From Nocardiopsis algeriensis (lineage in GTDB: Bacteria > Actinomycetota > Actinomycetes > Streptosporangiales > Streptosporangiaceae): a DNA stretch of 64,000 bases. Under the pieces are notes generated by a model, which had not been told where the DNA came from, ran no database searches, and saw nothing but the letters and a program-made list of their open reading frames with translations. Made by a program: the position numbers and the translations under genes. Where the stretch lies: assembly GCF_014203695.1 (NCBI RefSeq), contig NZ_JACHJO010000003.1, positions 1 to 64,000 of the forward strand, in the 5' to 3' direction. Of the stretch, positions 17,296 to 24,895 are shown one piece after another. Position 1 is the first letter of the stretch; every line of letters starts with the position of its first letter.

Positions 17296-18167
17296 TCTGC
17301 GGTAGAGCCGGCGGACGTCAGGGCATCGAGCCTGGCGTTGATCGCCTTGACGGACTCGGCGGGCGGAAGCGCCCGCTCGGAGAGCACCTTGAAGCAGCCG
17401 AGATAGGGGGCCACGCTCTGCGGCGCCTCCAGGTAGACGTCGCTGGTCTGCAACTCCACGTGCACCCAGGTCAGCCGGTGCGTCTCCACCAGGGTGAACG
17501 CGCCGGCCAAGGCCGGGTGAGGAGCGGACAGGGGCAGGACCTGAACGGTGATCAGAGGACGGGACATCAGCTCCCGCAGCAGGACCAACTGCTCAGTCAG
17601 CACCTCGGGAGCACCCAGGGTCTGGTGGAGCGCGGCTTCGTGGATGACCGCGTGCAGGGCGGTCGGCTCCTCGTCCCGGTGGAGGATCTGCTGCCTCTGT
17701 CGACGCACGGCGATGAACCGTTCCAAGGCGTCCTCGCTCAGCTCCGTGCTGCTGGTAAGGGCCACGGCGCGCCTGGCGTAGTCCTCGTGCTGCAGCAGTC
17801 CCGGGATCACGCTGGTCTCGTAGGTGCGCACCTCTGACGCTGTCGCCTCCAGGCGGAGCAGGTCGAGGTAGGAGGGGGACAGGGTGTCGCTGTGCTCGAC
17901 CCACCAACCCCTGCGCTCGGCCTCCACTTCTCCTGCCACTGCGATCAGGGTCTCCCGTGTGTCACGGTTCTCCACCCTGTAGGCGTCGAGCAGGGGGCGC
18001 ACATCGCGTGCGGGGAGGGCGACGACACCGTTCTCGATGCGGCTGAGGGAAGCGGTCGACCGTTGGGCCGCGCGCGAGGCCTCCTGGAGGGAGAAGCCCG
18101 CTTCGCGGCGCAGGGCTTCCAGGCGGGTTCCCAACCAGCGCTGGCGCAGGGACGGTTCGTCAGGCAC
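17292..18167 (-). CDS. XRE-family regulator with DUF5753 domain
   Basis: The product is 291 residues from GTG 18167 with GGGAG upstream. The N-terminal HTH is LQEASRAAQRSTASLSRIENG, about residues 27-47. The DUF5753 region follows, with ETSVIPGLLQHEDYARRAV near 117 and PLITVQVLPLSAPHPALAGAFTLVE near 205. These regulators work with the co-encoded DUF397 protein, and often with an anti-sigma-like ATPase, as is the case here: the divergent gene at 18489 is one. It probably binds the TCTCNGAGA palindromes in the shared upstream region. Target genes beyond this locus are unknown. Confidence 0.9.
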   Translation of the reverse strand: MPDEPSLRQRWLGTRLEALRREAGFSLQEASRAAQRSTASLSRIENGVVALPARDVRPLLDAYRVENRDTRETLIAVAGEVEAERRGWWVEHSDTLSPSYLDLLRLEATASEVRTYETSVIPGLLQHEDYARRAVALTSSTELSEDALERFIAVRRQRQQILHRDEEPTALHAVIHEAALHQTLGAPEVLTEQLVLLRELMSRPLITVQVLPLSAPHPALAGAFTLVETHRLTWVHVELQTSDVYLEAPQSVAPYLGCFKVLSERALPPAESVKAINARLDALTSAGSTAE

Positions 18168-18253
18168 GAAAGCTCCCGGTGATCGCGTAAACGGCCCTCT
18201 GAGCGGGGCCGTGGGGACTTGAACTCAGGATGCCATAGTTCCTATGCGTAAAT

Positions 18254-18268
18254 TTTTCTCTGAGAAAA
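18254..18268. promoter_or_regulatory. 15-bp perfect palindrome, candidate XRE operator
   Basis: TTTTCTC-T-GAGAAAA is perfectly symmetric and lies in an AT-rich patch 87 bp upstream of the XRE start, between the divergent XRE/DUF397 and ATPase genes. The rest of the 18168-18488 gap shows no gene. Confidence 0.45.
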
Positions 18269-18466
18269 GATTGCTACACGTAATGAAGTCGTGCATGCTG
18301 GTTGTGCGGTGACCGTACCCGCCGGACGCTCTCGCGCTTCGAGGAGACGGCCGACGGGTTGCTCACCGCTGGCTTTACAACCCTCGATGGACGCGCACGT
18401 GTTGAAGCCTTCCGTGCCATGCACAAGGAGCACGAGGCCCGAGCGCCGGCACACGCCGGACGTTCC

Positions 18467-18475
18467 TCTCAGAGA
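18467..18475. promoter_or_regulatory. Second TCTC-A-GAGA palindrome overlapping the ATPase ribosome site
   Basis: The core TCTCAGAGA is the reverse complement of the TCTCTGAGA core at 18257-18265, so the same site is present in opposite orientation. Its end overlaps AAAGGA, the ribosome site of the ATPase gene. Confidence 0.35.
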
Positions 18476-18488
18476 AAGGAATCGCGCC

Positions 18489-19082
18489 ATGGTCCCCATG
18501 AGCGCCGTACCACCCCGTGACCCGGGCATCATCGACCTTCCGCCGCTGCCGCAGGCCACCCTGCCGCTGTGGGACCTGGTCCCCGCCCGGGCCCGGCACT
18601 ACTTCCACCACGACCCCGACCGGGGCGCCTACACCACCCGCCGCTACGAGTTCGGGTCCAGCCTCGAACTCCTCCCGCTGGTGCGTGCCTTCCTCAACAC
18701 CTGCGCGGCCCACCGCGACGCCGACTACCGGCACCTGTTCACCCTGCTCGGCTCGGAGCTGGTCAACAACGCCCTGACGCACTCCCGCTCGGGACGCCCC
18801 CACGGCCGGTACACGCTCACCTGCCGACGCCGCAGTAGTGGGCTCCACCTCACCTGCACCGACCAGGGCGATGTCTCGGGCCGGACCACCCCGGCCGGGG
18901 AAACCCATCCCCTGGTTCCCGATCCGCGCGGGTTGGATTTCGAGGCCGAGCACGGGCGCGGGCTGGCCATGCTCGATGCCCTGGCCACCGGGTGGGGCGA
19001 CAACGGCATCGCCGACCTGCGGCAGGTGTGGTTCTTCCTCGCCTACGACCTCACCGACAACCGGTGGACCCAGGCCGCCTGA
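18489..19082 (+). CDS. ATP-binding protein of the anti-sigma factor (HATPase) type
   Basis: The product is 197 residues from ATG 18489, with AGAAAGGA 8 nt upstream; the open frame extends upstream without a better start. GHKL ATPase motifs can be read: the N box LLGSELVNNALTHSRSG (E and N coordinate Mg-ATP), a D-x-G motif CTDQGDVSG, and a glycine-rich EHGRGLAMLDALATGWG. These are the features of RsbW/SpoIIAB-like proteins that Streptomyces pairs with XRE/DUF397 genes. The gene diverges from such a pair here, and the three probably form one regulatory module. Whether it binds a sigma factor is not known. Confidence 0.8.
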   Translation: MVPMSAVPPRDPGIIDLPPLPQATLPLWDLVPARARHYFHHDPDRGAYTTRRYEFGSSLELLPLVRAFLNTCAAHRDADYRHLFTLLGSELVNNALTHSRSGRPHGRYTLTCRRRSSGLHLTCTDQGDVSGRTTPAGETHPLVPDPRGLDFEAEHGRGLAMLDALATGWGDNGIADLRQVWFFLAYDLTDNRWTQAA

Positions 19083-19215
19083 GAAGGCTCCTCAAGAACC
19101 CCCCGGAAATCGGGGCGAGGGCCTCCAGAGGCGCTCGGCACTGCGGGAAGCGCAGCTCCTGACGGGCCAAGGACACCCGAGCCGAGGCAGGCCTCGACAT
19201 CTGAAAAACACAAGT

Positions 19216-19248
19216 GCCCCGACCGGTGCTCCAACACCGGACCGGGGC
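19216..19248 (+). terminator. Hairpin after the ATPase gene
   Basis: GCCCCG-A-CCGGTG pairs with CACCGG-AC-CGGGGC around a 6-nt loop. It follows the ATPase gene by about 130 bp and ends 20 bp before the next ribosome site. There is no T-run, so it could also act as an attenuator for the next gene. Confidence 0.45.
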
Positions 19249-19281
19249 GAGATCACCACCTGATGCAACCAGGAGGAGACC

Positions 19282-19815
19282 GTGGAACACCCTACTACCG
19301 GCCGTCACCGGCGGCCCTGCGACAGCATGGCCGGGCGCGTGTGGGCCCTGGCTGCCGTGCTGCTGGCCACCGCCCTGGCCGCACTCTTCATCCCCCGACC
19401 GCCCCGACCGCCCCGGCTGCCCCGCCGGGTTCCGCGCGCGTTGCCCGCAGCGCCGATCTCCAACAATGCTTCTGAGCGTCGCAGGCGAGGTGGCAACCTG
19501 CCCGCCGGTCCGACCGGCTTCCCCGAACAGCACGTCTGGGCAGCAGGAGCCTCGACTGCCTCGGCCCGCTGGGAACAGGCCTACCGCGGCCGCTCCGCCC
19601 CGTTCGAGGAAGAGGACCGGGTGGACACCGCCCCCGACCTGATCGCCGGGGCGCTGGTGCGCCCGTACCTCAACCTCGCGGCCGTTCCTCGCCCCCGCCC
19701 GGCTGAACCGGAGGACTACCCAGCCCCAGCTTCGGGTGTCGAGCCCGAGCCGGTAGAGGACGAGTTCGCCGAGCTGACCGACCGCATCCGCGCCTATCTG
19801 GCGCTGCGGGGCTGA
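19282..19815 (+). CDS. Hypothetical single-pass membrane protein
   Basis: The product is 177 residues from GTG 19282 with AGGAGGAG at 19270-19277. One membrane segment, VWALAAVLLATALAALFI (about residues 20-37), is followed by a proline/arginine-rich stretch (PRPPRPPRLPRRVPR) and an acidic, proline-rich C-terminal half ending in FAELTDRIRAYLALRG. I recognise no family. Small proteins of this make-up occur on actinomycete integrative elements, and this one lies inside the island. The strong ribosome site and coding-like base use support that it is real. It is followed by a strong terminator. Confidence 0.6.
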   Translation: MEHPTTGRHRRPCDSMAGRVWALAAVLLATALAALFIPRPPRPPRLPRRVPRALPAAPISNNASERRRRGGNLPAGPTGFPEQHVWAAGASTASARWEQAYRGRSAPFEEEDRVDTAPDLIAGALVRPYLNLAAVPRPRPAEPEDYPAPASGVEPEPVEDEFAELTDRIRAYLALRG

Positions 19816-19835
19816 GAAAGACCTGGACGAACTGG

Positions 19836-19865
19836 GGGCGTCTCCTCCTGCGGGAGGAGACGCCC
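19836..19865 (+). terminator. Strong hairpin terminator
   Basis: GGGCGTCTCCTCC pairs perfectly with GGAGGAGACGCCC (13 bp) around a TGCG loop, 20 bp after the stop of the membrane protein gene. Beyond it, 19866-20162 holds no credible gene. Confidence 0.8.
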
Positions 19866-20059
19866 TCCGACGCTTCTCTGAAGCTGCAGGGTGTCGTCGC
19901 GGACTTCTCGGTCAATGGTCGGGAAGAAGGAACCCGAGGTGATTTCTCTGACCGTCGAAGCGGCCTGGAGGCGTTCCGGAAGCCTCCGAGGGAAGCTGAC
20001 CAGGGTGGGCCGGGAAAGGGCCGACAACGCCGCCGATGGGTGGGCCCTTCCGGGGGCCA

Positions 20060-20085
20060 GTGACCCCGCCGATCGGTGGGGTCAC
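20060..20085. repeat. 26-bp near-perfect palindrome
   Basis: GTGACCCCGCCGATCGG and its partner arm ending in GGGGTCAC form a palindrome centred on CCGATCGG, with one symmetric mismatch that is a G-T wobble in RNA. A related CGCCGATGGGTGGGC lies 30 bp upstream. It sits 80 bp left of the IS element. It could be a second terminator or a protein site; I cannot decide. Confidence 0.4.
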
Positions 20086-20162
20086 CTTGATCGTCCCACC
20101 TTCAGCCCGTTATCAGTGCAGGTCAACGCCCCTGCGGGTGGGCCTGTAGGAATCCAGACTTA

Positions 20163-20991
20163 GAGCTCATCTCATTTGGTGGGTCTGCGGTAACAAATGA
20201 GTGTGCAGGCGATGCCGGTGAAGGCCAGGAAGTGGTCGGCCGGTAGCGGCGGTGTAGGCGGGGGCACCCGGCCAGCCACGCCATCGTGCGCTCCACCTGC
20301 CACCGGTGTCATCCCAGCCGCTGTGAGGACTCCACGCCCTTGCGGGCCAAGCGGTGCACGATCCCCCGCCGGCGCAGGTGGGCGTAATCGTAGCCCTTGT
20401 CGCCGTGCAGCTTGGCCGGGCGACGACGTCGTGGGCCACGACGAGACCGGATCGGGGGAATCCCCTGCACCAGGGGTTGCAGGGCCTGGCTGTCGTGGGT
20501 GTTGGCCCCCGAGGTCGCCACGGACAGGGGTAGACCCGCCCGGTCGGTGATCAGATGGATCTTCGACCCCTTCTTGCCCGATCAACAGGATTCGGACCCG
20601 TCAGGTCCCCCCTGTGAGGGCTCGCATGTTCACCGAGTCGATCGCGCACCGCGACCAGTCCACCTCGCCGCGGGCACCGAGTTCGTCCAGCACGAGCCGG
20701 TGGAGCTTGGCCCAGACCCGGGCCCGGGTCCACTCGGCAAAGCGCCGGTGTGCCGTAGGCCCGGACGGGCCGAACACGGGCGGGAGCTGGGCCCAGGTGC
20801 AGCCGCTGGTGGCCACGAAGATGATCGCAGCCAGCACCTCACGATCGCCATGTCTGCGCCTGCCACCGCCCTGGGGACGGGTGGGCGGTTCGGGCACCAC
20901 TCGCTGGAACAGTTCCCACAGCTCATCAGGCACAAGGCGTTCCACCATCGACACGCGGCCAGATTACCGAGAATCCAAATGAGATGAGCTC
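20163..20991. mobile_element. IS5-family-like insertion sequence, 829 bp, with perfect 17-bp inverted ends
   Basis: The left end GAGCTCATCTCATTTGG (20163-20179) is repeated as an exact inverted copy at 20975-20991. TA flanks both ends directly, fitting a 2-bp target duplication. Length and the DDE transposase inside fit the IS427 type of the IS5 family. The ends are perfect but the transposase is broken in several places, so the copy can move only if another copy supplies the enzyme. Its right end abuts an integrase tail. Confidence 0.8.
20172..20954 (-). pseudogene. IS5-type transposase with several frameshifts and a nonsense codon
   Basis: The 5' frame (ATG 20954) reads MVERLVPDELWELFQRVVP, then GCTWAQLPPVFGPSGPTAHRRFAEW and the first catalytic aspartate in CAIDSVNMRAL. 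One G seems missing from the G-run after ALTGG near 20612, and another before GKKGSKIHLITDRAGLPLSV near 20577. The third piece, SGANTHDSQALQPLVQ to VESSQRLG, is closed by TGA where CGA is expected (HRWQVERTMAWLAG follows). A further shift precedes DHFLAFTGIACTLICYRRP at the end. Some IS427 elements use one programmed shift, but three shifts plus a stop mean decay. Confidence 0.8.
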
Positions 20992-20994
20992 TAA

Positions 20995-21389
20995 AGAACC
21001 CGGTACGAAACAGTTGGAAGAAGTTCCAGAACCAGGCCCGCCTCAAGGCGGGTTCGGAGTGGCAGGACTCGGGGTTGGTGTTCACCCGCCAAGACGGGAC
21101 GGGTTGGCATCCCTCGCATGTGAGTGACTGGTTCGCCCGTATCGCCCGCGCGGCCGGCTTGCCGCCGATCACGTTGCACGGGCTCCGGCATGGGGCCGCC
21201 TCGATGGCGCTGGCGGCGGGCACGGACGTGAAGGTGGTCTCGGCCGAGCTGGGCCACTCCACGACCCATTTCACCCAGGACACTTACCAGACGGTGTTCC
21301 CCGAGGTGGCCAAGGCGGCGGCTGAGGCGACCGCTGCGCTCCTACGCGGCACTTCGGCACCGGTGAGTGGTCTGGTGCCGGTGCGGTAG
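20995..21389 (+). pseudogene. Tyrosine recombinase C-terminal part, 5' end lost at the IS junction
   Basis: The open frame starts right at the IS end and reads WKKFQNQARLKAGSEWQDSGLVFTRQDG, then LPPITLHGLRHGAASMAL, LGHSTTHFTQDTYQTV and EVAKAAAEATAALLRG. This holds the conserved LRH, the LGH and the nucleophile tyrosine of phage-type integrases. About two thirds of the protein is missing, and no matching N-terminal part lies left of the IS, so the insertion was followed by a deletion. An internal TTG/GTG near 21075 could start a useless fragment. The protein matches a second remnant at 22711-22932. Confidence 0.8.
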
Positions 21390-21431
21390 ACGGTACCGGG
21401 GAGCACACCAGGAGCGAGGGAGCGGCTCTCA

Positions 21432-21471
21432 CCCCAGGTCAGCAGACGGGTTCACCCGTTCTGGCCTGGGG
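21432..21471 (+). terminator. Hairpin downstream of the integrase tail
   Basis: CCCCAGG pairs with CCTGGGG and an inner ACGGGT pairs with ACCCGT, giving a long interrupted stem followed by CTTCCTC. It lies 43 bp past the integrase stop. The rest of 21390-21756 holds no gene I can support. Confidence 0.6.
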
Positions 21472-21756
21472 CTTCCTCACGTCCGGGGCTGGTGGACCAT
21501 CGGATCAAAGGTCTCCTGGGCTGAGCTGGGCCTTGCAGCCGGTTCCACTCCGTTTTCTTCCGAAACCGGTGGTGAGGTCTCTTTCGGGTGATCCGAGCAT
21601 AGCTTCCTGCCTTGGGACGATCTCCCATCAAGGAGACATATTGGCATGCGCACAAGGATACGCACCTCGCGAAGCTGGGTTTCTCGCGGTCGGATCGTGG
21701 AATGAGCCCGGTGTGCTTCCATCCATCGAATGCGGGATTCGAGGAGTTCGCCCGAA

Positions 21757-22311
21757 ATGCTCAAAAAGATCCCCGGTGTGATTGCCATCCTGATGGCACT
21801 CGCCCTCCTTGGCTCAATGCCACAGGCCCATGCCACACATGTTCTACCAGCGGCCACAGTCGAGGACTACTACGTAGAGATCAACGGAGTCGAATACCGA
21901 CCGTCGCAGGAGCGTTCTCAGACATGGGCGGCCTGCGGGGCGCGGGACGACAGCCACAAGCTTGTCCGTACTTTCACTAAAAACGGCGGCCCGTCCGGAA
22001 AAAGCGCCTACCTCAAATGTGGCTCGCAAGGCTGGGGGTATCGCCATATCAAGGACAGGCACATGGATGACTGGAACAACATCGCCGCCCAGATAGGAGA
22101 TAACTGGAGGTCTTTCGCTGACTTCGCGATCGAACAGATTCTTATCGCACCCGAAAGTGTCTCCTACAGGGCTGGGAACGACACCTATGCGTTCACGGCG
22201 CCAGTGCAGATTCGAGACGGCGACGGGAACGTCGTCAGGACCTACCGGCCTGTGGTATCCGTCGCCAACGAGTCACGCAACATCATCACGGCCTATCCCC
22301 GGCGAGGGTAA
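21757..22311 (+). CDS. Secreted protein, candidate RNase-type toxin (BECR-like)
   Basis: The product is 184 residues from ATG 21757, with GAGGAG 10 nt upstream; the frame opens at ATG 21730 but that start lacks a ribosome site. A signal peptide is clear: MLKK, a hydrophobic stretch to residue 18, then an A-H-A cleavage site at 24-26. The mature part has two cysteines (C60, C88), a GWGYRHIKDRHMDDW block with H97, K99 and H102, and ends in RNIITAYPRR (T178, Y180). The order histidine block, beta-rich middle and terminal T-x-Y resembles barnase/EndoU/colicin-type (BECR) RNases. GC is lower than in the chromosome. The toxin role is inferred from motif style and the downstream gene. Confidence 0.5.
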   Translation: MLKKIPGVIAILMALALLGSMPQAHATHVLPAATVEDYYVEINGVEYRPSQERSQTWAACGARDDSHKLVRTFTKNGGPSGKSAYLKCGSQGWGYRHIKDRHMDDWNNIAAQIGDNWRSFADFAIEQILIAPESVSYRAGNDTYAFTAPVQIRDGDGNVVRTYRPVVSVANESRNIITAYPRRG

Positions 22312-22321
22312 GCGAAGGCGT

Positions 22322-22681
22322 ATGCACGACACACTTCTGTTCACCGAACTCGTGCACCGGCTCAACCTGGATGACGGCTCGGCCGAGGAGGCTCCAGACC
22401 GGGTGGGTGTCCTTCTTCGCCGGTGGCAGGGCCGTGACCTGGATCCGCCGTACGTGTTGCATGTGGATCCGCTCACGCTGGGGGAGCATCTGCGGTCCAT
22501 GGAGGCCATCAGCGAAGTGTTCCCGGACACCACCCCTGAGATCGGTGCGCTTCGATTGCTCCTCGTCCATATCGAGGAAGCCGTCGAGACCGCTCCGGAG
22601 GGCCACCGGCACTTGGTGATCGGCCCGGCCGGGGTGTACGCACAGCCGGATGCTCCACCGCGGACCGATCGCAGTGTTTAA
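22322..22681 (+). CDS. Small acidic protein, putative immunity protein
   Basis: The product is 119 residues from ATG 22322, 10 bp after the stop of the secreted toxin-like gene and with GAAGG upstream. It is acidic and alpha-helical in style (MHDTLLFTELVHRLNLDDGSAEEAPDR, then LRSMEAISEVFPDTTPEIGALRLLLVHIEEAV), has no signal peptide or membrane segment, and matches no family I know. Position, size and charge are those of a cytoplasmic immunity partner. Both genes lie between two integrase tails, so the pair looks like cargo of the element. The gene itself is well supported; the role is inferred. Confidence 0.5.
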   Translation: MHDTLLFTELVHRLNLDDGSAEEAPDRVGVLLRRWQGRDLDPPYVLHVDPLTLGEHLRSMEAISEVFPDTTPEIGALRLLLVHIEEAVETAPEGHRHLVIGPAGVYAQPDAPPRTDRSV

Positions 22682-22710
22682 CGCAGGGCCGACACCTCCA
22701 GGGCAGGAGG

Positions 22711-22932
22711 TTGCCGCCGATCACGTTGCGCGGGCCGCGCCACAGGGCAGCCTCGCTCGCGTTCGGCGGGGTCGGACGTTGAAGGCGGCCTCGGGCGAAC
22801 TCGGCCACACGACCGTCCATTTCATGCAGGACGAGTACCAGTCGGTGCTTCCGGAGGTGGCGAAAGCGGCGGCGGAAGCGGCCGCGCTGTCGTTGCGCGG
22901 GGCGGCGCCTGTGTCGGTGGGCGGGCACTGGG
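22711..22932 (+). pseudogene. Second tyrosine recombinase C-terminal remnant, frameshifted
   Basis: TTG CCG from 22711 reads LPPITLRGPRHRAASLAFGG, close to LPPITLHGLRHGAASMALAA of the remnant at 20995-21389. After about 22775 another frame continues with ASGELGHTTVHFMQDEYQSVLPEVAKAAAEAAALSLRG, again matching the first copy. At least one indel separates the two halves, and the N-terminal part is gone. It ends about 190 bp before the tRNA-Arg gene, the usual place of an integrase at the attachment site. Nothing else is seen from 22933 to 23118. Confidence 0.75.
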
Positions 22933-23118
22933 CCACCCCGGGGTCGGACTTGGGGCGCGCCCGCAGTGTTACGGGACGGCAAAATGCTCCGCGAGGTGCT
23001 TCTCCACCTGTACTGGACCTTGCACTGCGGAGCACACACGGAGCATTTCAGACCCCGATCAGGGCCGCGCGTCTCGCCTGCTCGACTCGCGCACCCCCTA
23101 TGACCTGGGGTTTTGGGG

Positions 23119-23191
23119 CGCACCCGGCAGGATTCGAACCTGCGACCGTCGGATTAGAAGTCCGGTGCTCTATCCACTGAGCTACGGGTGC
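23119..23191 (-). tRNA. tRNA-Arg (anticodon UCU)
   Basis: Read on the minus strand the gene begins GCACCCGTAGCTCAGTGG and folds into a cloverleaf: acceptor GCACCCG/CGGGTGC, D stem GCTC/GAGC, anticodon loop CTTCTAA with TCT, T stem GCAGG/CCTGC with loop TTCGAAT. CCA is not encoded; G is the discriminator base. Integrase remnants approach its 3' end, so it is very likely the attachment site of the island to its left. Confidence 0.95.
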
Positions 23192-23895
23192 CTGATTCGG
23201 TTGTCGGCCGCGGTGTGCCGGAGACGGAACCTGCGGCCGGGTGGGTGCCGCGGTTGACGGTGTCTCGGGCAGACATTCTAGGGTATTCCGGCGATCCCGC
23301 CCACGGCTGGGCAAAGCTTCATCAACTACGGTGATTCGTAGTTGTCCCTCGTTGGCGTACTCGCCCCGCCAAAACGGTCTCCCGTGACCCCGTACACAAC
23401 GTTACCGGTGATTAACACCCGTTGCGGCGCTGCGCCCACGTGTTTCGCCAACTGCTCGGCGTCGGGCAGGCCGGGCCCGCATGCGGATCCCTGTCCGGTC
23501 GCGGGGTGTGTCCCCGCCTCCCGGGAAGAGGGATCGGCAGGCGCCTCGCCTTCTACACTGCCACGCCCCGGCCGGTGGGTCCGCAGCAGGTAGGCACGCC
23601 GGCGTGCGGTACCACGCCGAAGGCACGGCGGGCAATCGCACGGACGGCCACCGCAGCAGAAGGCCGGCGCCCCGCGCCGAGCCCCTGGCCTGTGCGGACC
23701 TGTCCGTGCAGCGCACACCCGCATCCTGCACCGGCTGCCGTACACGAGCCTGCAAGCAGCACCCCAACGGCCTTCGTGCGGCAGCGCGGAGCCGCCGGCA
23801 CCGCCTCGACCTGCCGGGGCGAGGGCAGCCGCTCGGCCCACACGGCCGCCCCCGTACCCCGCACCGGGCAGCGGCGAAGCCCTCGTGGCGTGCGC
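23192..23895. other. No convincing gene between tRNA-Arg and the small ORF
   Basis: Open frames of 80-200 codons occur in all directions, but every one is dominated by Arg, Pro, Ala, Gly and Cys, lacks a ribosome site and resembles no family. They appear to be by-products of high GC. I see no tRNA or strong hairpin besides the tRNA-Arg gene. Confidence 0.5.
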
Positions 23896-23952
23896 TCAGA
23901 GGTACCACCACTGGCCGAGCAGGATGGCGATGTGGGCAAGGGTGACGAGCAT
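23896..23952 (-). CDS. 18-residue hydrophobic leader-like ORF with tandem Trp
   Basis: ATG 23952 is preceded by a strong GAAGGAG with good spacing, and the frame encodes MLVTLAHIAILLGQWWYL before TGA at 23896. The DNA upstream (23970-24010) is AT-rich and promoter-like, which is unusual for this genome. It could be a small membrane peptide or an attenuation-type leader sensing tryptophan, but no biosynthetic gene follows on this strand before the tRNA. No family is recognised. Confidence 0.35.
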   Translation of the reverse strand: MLVTLAHIAILLGQWWYL

Positions 23953-24025
23953 CAGCTCTCTCCTTCGGGAAAGTTACGTCACCCTCTGTATTCATAGTTA
24001 CTCTGCGTATTAAACCTGCGTCTTC

Positions 24026-24049
24026 GCGGCCCGGAACCCGCGGGGCCGC
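24026..24049 (-). terminator. Hairpin after the 24089-24589 gene
   Basis: GCGGCCC pairs with GGGCCGC around a 10-nt spacer, 40 bp beyond the stop of the minus-strand gene. No T-run is visible. Confidence 0.4.
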
Positions 24050-24088
24050 AAGCCAGGATCCGCACGGCCTTCCGGTCCCTGTGGGGCC

Positions 24089-24589
24089 TCAGGCCGCGAG
24101 GCTGCGCGCGTAGTTGACCTGCTGGTTGATCTGCTCCGCCAGGCCGGGGTAGGAGGCCGGGACGGAGGTCGCGTGGTAGTGGCCGTGGTTCTGGACGGTG
24201 ACCTGGACGTGGCCGCTCGTTCTCTGCTCCTTCACGAGGAGGAAGAGCAGGCCCAGCAGGCAGGTCCACCAGAAGACGAGGATCGCCACGACGATGGCCC
24301 AGACCGGGGTGCTGCGTTCGGTGCGGCTCATGTCGGTGACCGTCCACACGCTCCCCTTGAGGGGGAAGCGGCCGCCGGGGGTGATGACGGTGGTCTGGGT
24401 GAACGCGATGTCGCCGATGGTGCAGAGAACGGCCTCGTGCGGGGCGTCCGGCTGCATCGGCACGTAACCGCCGTGGGGCTCCAGGGAGTTGCCGTAGCCC
24501 TGCTGGGGCGGCGCGTCCCAGTGCGCGGCGCCGGGGTCGTGCGGCTGCTGCCAGGGCTCGCCCTGGCCGGGGGTGGGGTGCTGGTCCAT
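24089..24589 (-). CDS. Hypothetical membrane protein with Pro/Gln-rich N-terminus
   Basis: The product is 166 residues from ATG 24589 (MDQHPTPGQGEPW); further ATGs upstream lack ribosome sites. Residues 1-50 are proline, glutamine and histidine rich. A beta-rich cytosolic part follows (VLCTIGDIAFTQTTVITPGGRFPLKGSVWTVTDMS), with one long hydrophobic segment TPVWAIVVAILVFWWTCLLGLLFLL and a tail HVQVTVQNHGHYHATSVPA. Similar small proteins are common in actinomycetes, but I know no function. It is transcribed away from the penicillin acylase gene. Confidence 0.65.
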   Translation of the reverse strand: MDQHPTPGQGEPWQQPHDPGAAHWDAPPQQGYGNSLEPHGGYVPMQPDAPHEAVLCTIGDIAFTQTTVITPGGRFPLKGSVWTVTDMSRTERSTPVWAIVVAILVFWWTCLLGLLFLLVKEQRTSGHVQVTVQNHGHYHATSVPASYPGLAEQINQQVNYARSLAA

Positions 24590-24895
24590 GGGCTCGATTC
24601 TCTCAAAGGCGGGGGGAGGCATCAGGGGTCGGCCGATACCGGGTGCCGGAAATGCACGCTCTGGCCGGATGTGGCCACTTCCGGCCACGGGCCGGGCGGG
24701 CGCGCGGGGCTGCCGGGGGACGCCCCGGAAGGTTCACGCTGTGTGTGTCGTACGTCACGCCAAACATAGCGTTGTGCGGGGCCACGCGACGGTGCGGTCC
24801 GGGCGCCCCGCCAAAACATGAAACTCTTTCGCGATTTCCGTTCCCGTGCTTAGCATGCCGCTGACCATCGCCCGCACCCACAGGTGGTGATCCAC
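24590..24895. other. Divergent promoter region
   Basis: No gene is seen. The inverted repeat GTGGCC-ACTTCC-GGCCAC lies near 24670. A TAGCAT about 40 bp before the acylase start is a plausible -10 box. The AT-rich run AAAACATGAAACTC near 24820 is the least GC-rich part. Confidence 0.35.

Noticed and set aside
23326-23997. Long open frames of up to 200 codons on both strands
   Set aside because: All are Arg/Pro/Ala/Cys-rich, overlap each other in opposite frames and lack ribosome sites; typical high-GC artefacts.
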